Shown: in pieces, positions 1 to 4,812 of the stretch
Layout of the letters: each line of letters starts with the position of its first letter
Position numbering within the stretch: position 1 is the stretch's first letter
Origin: Magnetospirillum sp.
Lineage (GTDB): Bacteria > Pseudomonadota > Alphaproteobacteria > Rhodospirillales > Magnetospirillaceae
Length of the DNA stretch: 10,000 nt
Direction of reading: 5' to 3'
Assembly: GCA_020217035.1 (NCBI GenBank)
Contig: JAIWOG010000114.1
Location: 1-10,000 of the forward strand
The notes under the pieces: model-generated
Database searches by the model: none
Seen by the model: only the letters and a program-made list of their open reading frames with translations
Told to the model about the DNA's origin: nothing
Made by a program: the position numbers and the translations under genes

Positions 1-60
1 TTGATCCAATGCACCATCGCCCTGCTCGGCGGCGCGGTGGTGACGGAACAGGAGCGCTGA
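1..60 (+). CDS. 3' end of an unidentified early-region gene (partial)
   Basis: Only the last 19 codons are inside the window, read in frame 1 and ending at the TGA at 58-60. The visible tail reads approximately IQCTIALLGGAVVTEQER. The TTG at position 1 is not evidence of a start; the gene almost certainly begins upstream. The next gene follows after 4 bases in the same direction, so this is probably an upstream member of the same early operon. In Mu-like phages the transposase pair and host-interaction genes lie upstream of this point, but the tail is too short to assign a family. Confidence 0.55.
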   Translation: MIQCTIALLGGAVVTEQER

Positions 61-64
61 TCCG

Positions 65-400
65 ATGGGCACGATCATCGTCACCGTGGACATCAACTTC
101 GAAAGCCCGGATGGCAGCGCCAGCGAAAGCGATTTCGACCGGGCGGAACCTTCCGTGGAAGGGCTGCCCGACATCCTGTCCCGTGTGGTGGGCGTCCGCA
201 TCCAGCAAGACATTGAAGCTGGTCAGGTTCTGGAAAAGGCCGATCCCGAGGACTGGGCCTATGCCCTTCACGACGAAGTTTACGACCTGACCGAGGCGGA
301 CGGCACCCCGAAGCCGGATTACCGCGACCGCCTGATCCTGACCGCCGCTTTGGCTTGTGCCGCCGTCCAACACTGGGACCGCGACCACAAGAAGAACTGA
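65..400 (+). CDS. hypothetical early-region protein, 111 aa
   Basis: I do not recognise a family. The product is a strongly acidic, soluble 111-residue protein with no membrane segment or signal peptide. The N-terminal part (about 1-45) looks like a beta strand followed by a polar stretch. The C-terminal half (about 50-108) is probably helical, with a conserved-looking segment DEVYDLTEADGTPKPDYRDR and an alanine-rich helix ending in a charged tail. The ATG at 65 follows an AGGAG at 50-54, a slightly long spacing of 10 bases, and sits 4 bases after the previous stop. It is co-directional with the XRE regulator 25 bases downstream and likely cotranscribed with it. Position suggests an accessory early phage function, but nothing in the sequence fixes a role. 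Confidence 0.75.
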   Translation: MGTIIVTVDINFESPDGSASESDFDRAEPSVEGLPDILSRVVGVRIQQDIEAGQVLEKADPEDWAYALHDEVYDLTEADGTPKPDYRDRLILTAALACAAVQHWDRDHKKN

Positions 401-401
401 T

Positions 402-416
402 CTTTCATCCTGAAAG
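402..416 (+). promoter_or_regulatory. small inverted repeat over the XRE gene Shine-Dalgarno
   Basis: CTTTCA (402-407) and TGAAAG (411-416) form a perfect 6-bp dyad around TCC, placed between the stop at 400 and the ATG at 426. The right arm runs into the likely ribosome-binding sequence GAAAGGAAA (412-420). In mRNA it would be a small hairpin over the Shine-Dalgarno; in DNA it could be half of an operator for the regulator encoded just downstream. A dyad this short can arise by chance, so the functional claim is weak. Confidence 0.3.
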
Positions 417-425
417 GAAATCACC

Positions 426-908
426 ATGACCATCAGCACCCATACCTCCGAAAAGCCCACCCGCCGCGTTTCCAGCCGTGGCCGCACCGCCAGCGGCAAG
501 CCCAACCCCATTGACGTGCATGTGGGTGCCCGCGTGCGCCTGCGCCGGACGTTGATGGGCATGAGCCAGGAAAAGCTGGGCGAGGCCCTGGGTCTGACCT
601 TCCAGCAGGTGCAAAAATACGAGCGCGGCGCCAACCGTGTCGGCGCGTCGCGGCTTTACGATCTGTCCCGCGTCCTGGATGTGCCGGTCAGCTTCTTCTA
701 CGACGACATGCCCGATGGCGTCGCCGAGGCCAGCCCGGCGCAGATCGCCGGCATCGCCGTGGAGCCGGAGATCGAGGCGGACCCGATGATGAAGCGCGAA
801 ACCATGGAATTGGTCCGTGCCTATTACCGCATCGCCGATCCCAACGTGCGCCGTCAGGTCTATGGTCTGGCCAAGGTGTTGGGCGATAGCCCCCAGGCGG
901 AGGGCTGA
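426..908 (+). CDS. XRE-family helix-turn-helix transcriptional regulator, 160 aa
   Basis: A Cro/C1-type DNA-binding protein expected to bind an operator and repress or modulate phage or host promoters. Residues about 30-92 are a classic HTH_3 domain: an arginine-rich first helix (VRLRRTLMG), the MSQEKLGEALGLTFQQVQKYE recognition region around 46-66, then the typical GASRLYDLSRVLDVPVSFF ending. Residues 1-30 are a basic, disordered tail. Residues about 120-153 hold a second helical region that probably dimerises. This domain layout is common for regulators in alphaproteobacterial chromosomes and prophages (established family knowledge). A good Shine-Dalgarno (GAAAGGAAA, 412-420) supports the ATG at 426. 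Unlike the Mu c repressor, which is divergent from the early genes, this gene lies within and parallel to the early run, so it may be an extra regulator rather than the immunity repressor. Confidence 0.9.
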   Translation: MTISTHTSEKPTRRVSSRGRTASGKPNPIDVHVGARVRLRRTLMGMSQEKLGEALGLTFQQVQKYERGANRVGASRLYDLSRVLDVPVSFFYDDMPDGVAEASPAQIAGIAVEPEIEADPMMKRETMELVRAYYRIADPNVRRQVYGLAKVLGDSPQAEG

Positions 909-910
909 TC

Positions 911-1372
911 ATGCCCCTAGCACCGCATGTTCTGTTGGACCTGGAAGACCACGGCCAGGATTTCCTGTGGTTCCGGGTTGATACCGGAACCGGGGAAATC
1001 ATCGGCTGCGGCCCTTTCCAGGCCGATTTGTGGACGGGCCGCCATGTGGCGCCCGAAACCGGCAAATGGGCGCCGGGGGCACGGGTGGCCTTCGTGTCCG
1101 ATTCCCGTGTCCTGAACTATCCCGTGCGTTCGGTCACCGTCATCGACATGGATTTCGAGCTGGCGCAACTGGACGTGTTGTTGGGGCAAGACGGCCCCTA
1201 TGCGGTGAATTCCAAAAGCATCGCCGACGACATGAAGCGGCTGGATCGCCAGGGGCTTGTCCACTGGTCGGAAGCGTCACGCAGCCGGGTCAGCAAAATC
1301 CGGGGATACGCCTCGCTGACCGCCCTTGGCCTTGAGTTCATCAAAACCATCAACGAAAGGAACGCGGCATGA
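911..1372 (+). CDS. hypothetical protein with possible C-terminal winged helix, 153 aa
   Basis: No family recognised. The N-terminal two-thirds (about 1-90) reads as a beta-rich domain (LLDLEDHGQDFLWFRVDTGTGE and following). The C-terminal part (about 100-150) has a pattern seen in MarR-like winged helices: a helix (SKSIADDMKRLDRQGLV), a hairpin-like segment with arginines and serines (SRSRVSKIRGYASLT), and a final helix (ALGLEFIKTINE). DNA binding is therefore plausible but unproven. A strong GGAGGG at 899-904 with 6-base spacing supports the ATG at 911, only 2 bases after the XRE stop. Its own stop overlaps the next ATG (ATGA at 1369-1372). Tight coupling to the XRE regulator suggests the two are made together. 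Confidence 0.75.
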   Translation: MPLAPHVLLDLEDHGQDFLWFRVDTGTGEIIGCGPFQADLWTGRHVAPETGKWAPGARVAFVSDSRVLNYPVRSVTVIDMDFELAQLDVLLGQDGPYAVNSKSIADDMKRLDRQGLVHWSEASRSRVSKIRGYASLTALGLEFIKTINERNAA

Positions 1373-2463
1373 GCGAAGCCGGCTTCCCCCTGAGCGGTGC
1401 GGCCCTGAAGCTGCACCTGGTCAACACCCTGGCCCCGACCTGCGGCATGGAAACGCCCCGGATCGCCCGTGAATGCTATGGCTTCATCGCGGAAGACGCC
1501 CCTCAAGACGTGCATGTCGCGCCGCCGGTCTGGGTCGGCGTCGATCTTGCCCGCCGGGGCGATCTTGGCTGCATCATTGAGCAGTCGTTCAATTCGGGGA
1601 AACTGGGACCGGAACCGACGCCGGAACCTGAACCGGAGCAGGTTCCTGTGCCGGCCACCGAGGGTACGGATGCGGCTTCCGAAGATGCCGCCCCTGTCGG
1701 GGTGCGGGAACGGCTGTTGGAACTGTGCCAACAGGGTCTGGAACTGGATGAAATCAATGATGCCATGGGCTGGAAAGGGTCTTCGGCCTCGGCCCGCATT
1801 TCGTCGTATCGCTTCGGCAAAATCTACCGTGTAGCCCGTGAAAAGCGCCGGGTTGAAAACGCCGTGTCACAACCGCCCGCCACACCGGTACCGGACCCGC
1901 GCCCTGAAGATCAGCCGGGCTATTTCGAACACCTGGAACGGATGTGCCAGCAGGGTCTGAGCGCCACGCAGATCGCCGCCCAATTGGGGTGCAAGCATCA
2001 TGTGGTGGCGTCGAAAATCGCCAAGGCTGCCCTGACCAATGTTTGGCGCCAGGGGCAGGCGCAACGCGATACCGGGAACGGTGAAAAGGCGTCTGTCCCG
2101 TCCACCCCTGTCAAGACCGCGCCTGTTCCGGTGCCGGTTCCCCCCAAGAAGCCGGCGAAGGTGGCCCCGTCGCCGCGAGCCGAACTGGCCGCGCACGGCG
2201 TTGACGGCGCCGATCTGCCCCAGGGGGTGCCGGTGACCAAGGCCGGCCCGAAGGTCTGGGAACATTCCGGCGGCCCGGCCACCATCGCCGACGTGATCGC
2301 ATGGCTGCGTCATTCCGGCGACACGGTGATCGAGGCCGGCAAGGGCATGTGGCTGATGAACGGGGAGCAGGCCGCCGCCCGTGATCTGGTGGAACGGGCC
2401 AACCGGCAACGCAAACGCCTGCGCGATCCGCGCTTCGACTTGTTCGAACTGGTCAAGGGGTGA
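1369..2463 (+). CDS. multidomain protein with two helix-turn-helix-like repeats and proline-rich linkers, 364 aa
   Basis: Probably a modular DNA-binding protein; the exact family is not recognised. Residues 1-78 form an N-terminal globular region. Residues 79-97 are a Pro/Glu linker. Residues 112-150 are a first HTH-like unit (RERLLELCQQGLELDEINDA). Residues 168-184 are another Pro-rich linker. Residues 186-222 are a second HTH-like unit (LERMCQQGLSATQIAAQLG). Residues 243-269 are a long Pro/Val/Lys linker. Residues 303-352 are a C-terminal helical domain ending in basic residues (RANRQRKRLRD). The two HTH units share CQQGL, and the second resembles the N-terminal helix-turn-helix of GcrA-type regulators. 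The ATG overlaps the upstream stop and has GAAAGGAA at 1355-1362. Beads on flexible linkers suggest simultaneous contact with several DNA sites or partners; that is inference. Confidence 0.8.
   Translation: MSEAGFPLSGAALKLHLVNTLAPTCGMETPRIARECYGFIAEDAPQDVHVAPPVWVGVDLARRGDLGCIIEQSFNSGKLGPEPTPEPEPEQVPVPATEGTDAASEDAAPVGVRERLLELCQQGLELDEINDAMGWKGSSASARISSYRFGKIYRVAREKRRVENAVSQPPATPVPDPRPEDQPGYFEHLERMCQQGLSATQIAAQLGCKHHVVASKIAKAALTNVWRQGQAQRDTGNGEKASVPSTPVKTAPVPVPVPPKKPAKVAPSPRAELAAHGVDGADLPQGVPVTKAGPKVWEHSGGPATIADVIAWLRHSGDTVIEAGKGMWLMNGEQAAARDLVERANRQRKRLRDPRFDLFELVKG
1724..1740 (+). repeat. first copy of the intragenic HTH-unit repeat
   Basis: TGTGCCAACAGGGTCTG encodes the CQQGL core of the first HTH-like unit of the 364-aa protein. 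A copy with one mismatch lies at 1943-1959, 219 bases downstream in the same reading frame. The similarity extends to the surrounding protein segment but fades at the DNA level, consistent with an old internal duplication of a DNA-binding module. Confidence 0.6.
1943..1959 (+). repeat. second copy of the intragenic HTH-unit repeat
   Basis: TGTGCCAGCAGGGTCTG matches 1724-1740 at 16 of 17 bases and encodes the same CQQGL core, here followed by the SATQIAAQLG helix-turn-helix pattern. Confidence 0.6.
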
Positions 2464-2468
2464 ATGCC

Positions 2469-2765
2469 ATGGCGACCCTGGCGCGGGCATGGCTGGAGCT
2501 TGACGTGGCGATGCGGGCCTATCTGGACCGTGTCGGCACGGATGCCCCCCATACCCGCGCCTTGGTGGCCGCCATCGTCAACTTCAAACGTCCCGCCGCC
2601 CGTCTGGCCCTGACCGAACACGCTGCCAAAGGCGGTTTCGCCACCATGGCCACCGCCAAGGAAGATTTCGCCGCCATCGTGCGGCTGGCCCGTGCCGCCG
2701 GCTTGTCCTGGCAGGACATAGCCGAAGCCGTGAACAACGCCGCCGAACAGAACCCGCGAGACTGA
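2469..2765 (+). CDS. hypothetical small helical protein, 98 aa
   Basis: No family recognised. The product is alanine-rich and helical, without membrane segments. Its C-terminal half (about 64-93) contains ARAAGLSWQDIAEAVNNAAE, which has the look of a helix-turn-helix (helix, glycine turn, second helix), so nucleic-acid binding is possible. I chose the ATG at 2469 because AAGGGG at 2455-2460 stands 8 bases upstream. The alternative GTG at 2460 would overlap the Shine-Dalgarno and leave no spacing; it would add three residues. The gene sits between the multi-HTH protein and GemA, within the early operon, with no gap for a separate promoter. Confidence 0.7.
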   Translation: MATLARAWLELDVAMRAYLDRVGTDAPHTRALVAAIVNFKRPAARLALTEHAAKGGFATMATAKEDFAAIVRLARAAGLSWQDIAEAVNNAAEQNPRD

Positions 2766-2767
2766 CC

Positions 2768-3388
2768 ATGAAAACCGCCCTTGATATACAGCGTGCCCGC
2801 CGGTCGTGGTTCGGCGCCTGCAAGAAAGCCGGACTGGATGACGACATGCGCCGCGCCGTCCAGATGCGGGTTTGCGGCAAAACCAGCGCGGCGGAGATGA
2901 CCATCGCCGAATTCAACGCCTGCGTCCTGTCCATGGGCGGTGAAAAAACCACCAAGGACACCCGCCGCAAGTCGGAAACCCCGCATGCCCGCAAGGCGCG
3001 GGCCTTGTGGATCAGCGCCTATCATCTGGGGATGGTGGATGATCCCAGGGAAAAGGCCCTGGCCGCCTTCGTCAAGCGTCAGGGAAAGGTGGACGATCTG
3101 CGTTTCCTGCCGCCGGCCCAAGGAACGGTGGTGATCGACGCCCTGATGGACATGACCCGCCGCGCCGGGGTGGACTGGAAAGCCTTCAAAGACCCGCGCC
3201 GCTGTGTCCTGTCCGCGCAATGGGCCTTGTTGTCGCGGGCCGGCGCCGCGCCCGCCCCGGACTTGGCCAGTCACCTTTATGCCGTCGCCGGGGTGCCGGC
3301 CTTCTTCCAAGCCACCGAACGCCACCTGGACGCCCTGATCAAGGATTTGGGCAAAAGGGTGCGGGCGCTGAAAGGAAAAGCATCATGA
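2768..3388 (+). CDS. gemA: GemA-family regulatory protein (DUF1018, Mu gp16-like), 206 aa
   Basis: Mu GemA is an early/middle protein linked to modulation of host gene expression and DNA topology; its biochemistry is poorly known. Family hallmarks here are an N-terminal helix with basic residues, the GLDDDMRRA...GKTSAAEMT segment at 22-46, then KARALWISAYHLGMV at 76-90, and KRQGKVDDLRFLPPAQGTVV at 103-122. The core thus covers about residues 8-133. Beyond it lies a 70-residue extension (134-206) that seems to repeat the second half of the family pattern in weakened form (see findings). The ATG at 2768 has no strong Shine-Dalgarno, so translation probably relies on the preceding stop 2 bases upstream. 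The 3' end overlaps the ASCH gene by ATGA. Its place just ahead of the Mor-like gene matches the Mu order gemA-mor, with three genes inserted between. Confidence 0.88.
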   Translation: MKTALDIQRARRSWFGACKKAGLDDDMRRAVQMRVCGKTSAAEMTIAEFNACVLSMGGEKTTKDTRRKSETPHARKARALWISAYHLGMVDDPREKALAAFVKRQGKVDDLRFLPPAQGTVVIDALMDMTRRAGVDWKAFKDPRRCVLSAQWALLSRAGAAPAPDLASHLYAVAGVPAFFQATERHLDALIKDLGKRVRALKGKAS

Positions 3389-3888
3389 CCAACCTTCCCG
3401 AAATCGCGCTTTCCGTGCGCCAGCCCTGGGCGTGGGCCATCGTCACCGGGGGCAAGGATATCGAAAACCGCAGCACTTTCGCGGTGACCAAGGGCGGTTT
3501 CGACGCCCGTTCCATCGCCATTCATGCCGCGAAGGGCATGACCCGCGACGAATACGAGGACGCGGCGCAATTCATGGCCGAGTTGGGGGTTACCTGCCCG
3601 CTGCCCAGGGATTTGGTGCGCGGCGCCATCATCGGCGCGGCGACGGTCAAGGCCGTGGTCACGGATCATGACAGCCCGTGGTTCTTCGGGCCGCGAGGTC
3701 TGGTCCTGGCCGATCAGCGTCAGTGCGACCCGATCCCCGCCGTTGGCGCCCTTGGCTATTTCCCGTGGTCGGCTTCCGGCGCCCTGGCGCCCCCACTGCC
3801 GTGGATGCTGGCGTGGCCGGAAAACGCCCGCCGCCGCGAGCCGGAATTCCAGCGCCCGACCCCGCCCGCCATGCCACGCCTTCTGTGA
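3385..3888 (+). CDS. ASCH-domain protein, 167 aa
   Basis: The ASCH fold is a PUA-related beta-barrel proposed to bind RNA. One family member, E. coli YqfB, hydrolyses N4-acetylcytidine (established knowledge). Visible signature segments are LSVRQPWAWAIVTGGKDIEN at 9-28, the strand IAIHAAKGMT at 44-53, and GPRGLVLAD...PIPAVGALGYF at 102-126, which is the usual ASCH closing region. Residues 130-167 are a Pro/Arg-rich tail of unclear role. The ATG at 3385 overlaps the GemA stop (ATGA) and follows AAAGGAAAAG at 3371-3380, so a much longer upstream reading of this frame is not needed. The role in a Mu-like phage is unknown; processing or sensing of modified nucleotides or RNA is inference. Confidence 0.82.
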   Translation: MTNLPEIALSVRQPWAWAIVTGGKDIENRSTFAVTKGGFDARSIAIHAAKGMTRDEYEDAAQFMAELGVTCPLPRDLVRGAIIGAATVKAVVTDHDSPWFFGPRGLVLADQRQCDPIPAVGALGYFPWSASGALAPPLPWMLAWPENARRREPEFQRPTPPAMPRLL

Positions 3889-3898
3889 GGAACGCCCG

Positions 3899-4075
3899 AT
3901 GTATGACCCGTTGATCGTGTCCGTGATGGACCGCGTGGCCCTCGACATGGCGGGCGAGGTGGAGATTTACCTGGATGGCCACCATCGGCTGGGCCGATCC
4001 CGCCCCCGCACTGCCGGAGGACCGGAAGAAGAGGTGTTGCGCGTGCTGTCCCGTGCCCGCCGGGGCCGGTGGTAA
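3899..4075 (+). CDS. hypothetical small protein, 58 aa
   Basis: A short gene supported by a GAGG at 3887-3890, 8 bases before the ATG, and by fitting the operon's spacing: 10 bases after the ASCH stop, 11 before the next ATG. The product starts MYDPLIVSVMDRVALDM, has a short strand-like centre and ends in a basic, arginine-rich tail (LSRARRGRW). No membrane segment, cysteine motif or known domain is visible. The basic tail could contact nucleic acid, but nothing more can be said. Confidence 0.62.
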   Translation: MYDPLIVSVMDRVALDMAGEVEIYLDGHHRLGRSRPRTAGGPEEEVLRVLSRARRGRW

Positions 4076-4081
4076 AGGAGG
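4074..4081 (+). promoter_or_regulatory. strong Shine-Dalgarno deciding the start at 4087
   Basis: AAAGGAGG is a near-complete anti-16S match placed 5 bases before the ATG at 4087. It lies downstream of the GTG at 4069, which therefore is not the likely start. It overlaps the stop of the preceding 58-aa gene, and is the strongest ribosome-binding site in the early part of the window, suggesting this small protein is made in quantity. Confidence 0.75.
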
Positions 4082-4086
4082 TCCCG

Positions 4087-4311
4087 ATGGCACGTAAGCC
4101 GAACCTCAAGATGATGGCGCTCCAGGTCGAGAACTGGAACCGGAAACATCCTGTCGGAACCACCGTGGTCGTGACCAAAGACCTTGGGGAGCAGGTCGAG
4201 GCTGTCACCACGTCCCTAGCGTATGTGATGGGTGGCCATTCGGCTGTCATCCACGTTTCAGGAATCAGTGGATGTTACCGGCTCGACCGCGTGCAGGCTT
4301 TACGAATATGA
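4087..4311 (+). CDS. conserved-looking small phage protein, 74 aa
   Basis: The protein begins with a basic stretch (MARKPNLKMM), followed by the segment ALQVENWNRKHPVGTTVVVT, then a TSLAYVMGGHSAVIHVSG segment and GCYRLDRVQAL at the end. The pattern of short strands with glycines suggests a small beta-barrel (SH3-like) fold. Similar small proteins that open with VENWN-KHPVGT are familiar from alphaproteobacterial and other phage early regions, but I know no assigned function. The start follows a very good Shine-Dalgarno at 4074-4081. The TGA overlaps the next ATG (4308), so the Mor-like gene downstream is likely translationally coupled to it. Confidence 0.75.
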   Translation: MARKPNLKMMALQVENWNRKHPVGTTVVVTKDLGEQVEAVTTSLAYVMGGHSAVIHVSGISGCYRLDRVQALRI

Positions 4312-4721
4312 TGACCACCCCCCGCGAGAAATACGGCTATCTGCCCGCCATCCTGTTCCACATCCTGGAGGCAGTGGGCGAGGATGTGATGCTGCGCTTG
4401 GTGACGGCCTGCGGCGGGGTGCGGCTATCCATCACCAATGAACCCCGCGACGACAGCCGTTTGGTCCAGGCCGTGGGCAAGGACGCGGCACTGAAAATTC
4501 ATGCGCGGCTGGCCGCCGAACATATCAAATATTTCGACGTGCCCATCATGTCCAAGCGGTTGGAACGGGAACGCCACCGACGCATCTTGGCGATGCGCGG
4601 CGACGGCATTAAGGTGTGCGACATCGCGCTTCACATGGGCATGACGGAACGGGGCATCTATAAGGCCCTTGAACGGGCGCGGGACACCGGCCCCGATCCC
4701 CGCCAGCTTTCGCTGTTGTGA
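4308..4721 (+). CDS. Mor/C-family transcription activator, 137 aa
   Basis: In Mu, Mor switches on the middle promoter and its homologue C the late promoters, each binding a dyad just upstream and recruiting RNA polymerase (established). Here residues 14-40 (ILFHILEAVGEDVMLRLVTACGGVRL) fit the Mor N-terminal dimerisation pattern. A second similar unit follows at 51-78 (RLVQAVGKDAALKIHARLAA), as seen in several family members. Residues 84-125 carry the helix-turn-helix (RRILAMRGDGIKVCDIALHM, then MTERGIYKALERAR). The ATG at 4308 overlaps the previous stop (ATGA) and has no Shine-Dalgarno of its own; the second ATG at 4311 is equally possible. It is the last gene before the window's only intergenic gap, so the natural targets are the dyads at 4727-4812. 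Confidence 0.85.
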   Translation: MMTTPREKYGYLPAILFHILEAVGEDVMLRLVTACGGVRLSITNEPRDDSRLVQAVGKDAALKIHARLAAEHIKYFDVPIMSKRLERERHRRILAMRGDGIKVCDIALHMGMTERGIYKALERARDTGPDPRQLSLL

Positions 4722-4726
4722 TCCGC

Positions 4727-4750
4727 TTCTCCTGACCCGGTTCAGGAGAA
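4727..4750 (+). promoter_or_regulatory. 9-bp inverted repeat after the Mor-like gene: activator site or weak terminator
   Basis: TTCTCCTGA (4727-4735) and TCAGGAGAA (4742-4750) are perfect reverse complements around the 6-base loop CCCGGT, starting 5 bases after the stop at 4721. The following bases (4751-4763) contain scattered T but no T-run, so it is a poor intrinsic terminator. A TAAAAA at 4762-4767, matching 4 of 6 of the -10 consensus, lies about one promoter spacer downstream. No -35 hexamer is evident. That arrangement is what a Mor/C-dependent promoter would show, with the activator dyad replacing the -35. Both readings are inference; the dyad itself is directly visible. Confidence 0.6.
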
Positions 4751-4769
4751 TCATCATCTTCTAAAAATC

Positions 4770-4812
4770 GCACAGTGGACCATCGCATCGTCGCCCGCGA
4801 GGTCCATTGTGC
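4770..4812 (+). promoter_or_regulatory. 12-bp dyad spanning the endolysin ribosome-binding site and start codon
   Basis: GCACAGTGGACC (4770-4781) is complementary to GGTCCATTGTGC (4801-4812) at 11 of 12 positions, the twelfth being a G-U pair in RNA. The 19-base interval holds most of the leader. The right arm contains the last two G of the GAGG Shine-Dalgarno (4799-4802) and the whole GTG start codon (4809-4811). In mRNA, the left arm could sequester both, limiting early translation of the lysozyme. In DNA, the arm centres are 31 bp apart, close to three helical turns, which would also suit a protein operator. Confidence 0.6.

Noticed and set aside
9..290. A 93-codon + strand frame near the left edge
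   Set aside because: Overlaps the better-supported 65-400 gene in another frame, has no upstream Shine-Dalgarno and a composition (Arg, Ser, Pro, Trp) typical of out-of-frame reading of G+C-rich genes.
1623..1646. 8-bp inverted repeat GGAACCTG/CAGGTTCC in the proline-rich linker coding region
   Set aside because: Repetitive Pro/Glu/Val codons readily produce such short complementary pieces; no link to a gene boundary.
2519..3325. A 268-codon minus-strand frame opposite the 98-aa gene and GemA
   Set aside because: Low-complexity Gly/His/Arg translation with no recognisable domain, fully overlapped by a well-supported GemA gene.
3220..3888. A longer version of the ASCH gene starting at 3220
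   Set aside because: The extra N-terminus overlaps GemA by 169 bases and is not ASCH-like; the ATG at 3385 has AAAGGAAAAG upstream and an ATGA junction.
3277..3948. A 223-codon minus-strand frame opposite the ASCH gene
   Set aside because: The + strand shows clear ASCH signature segments and a good ribosome-binding site; the minus frame has neither.
4727..4750. Calling the dyad after the Mor-like gene a confident intrinsic terminator
   Set aside because: The stem is perfect but the T-run that defines an intrinsic terminator is missing, so it is reported as a dyad of uncertain role instead.
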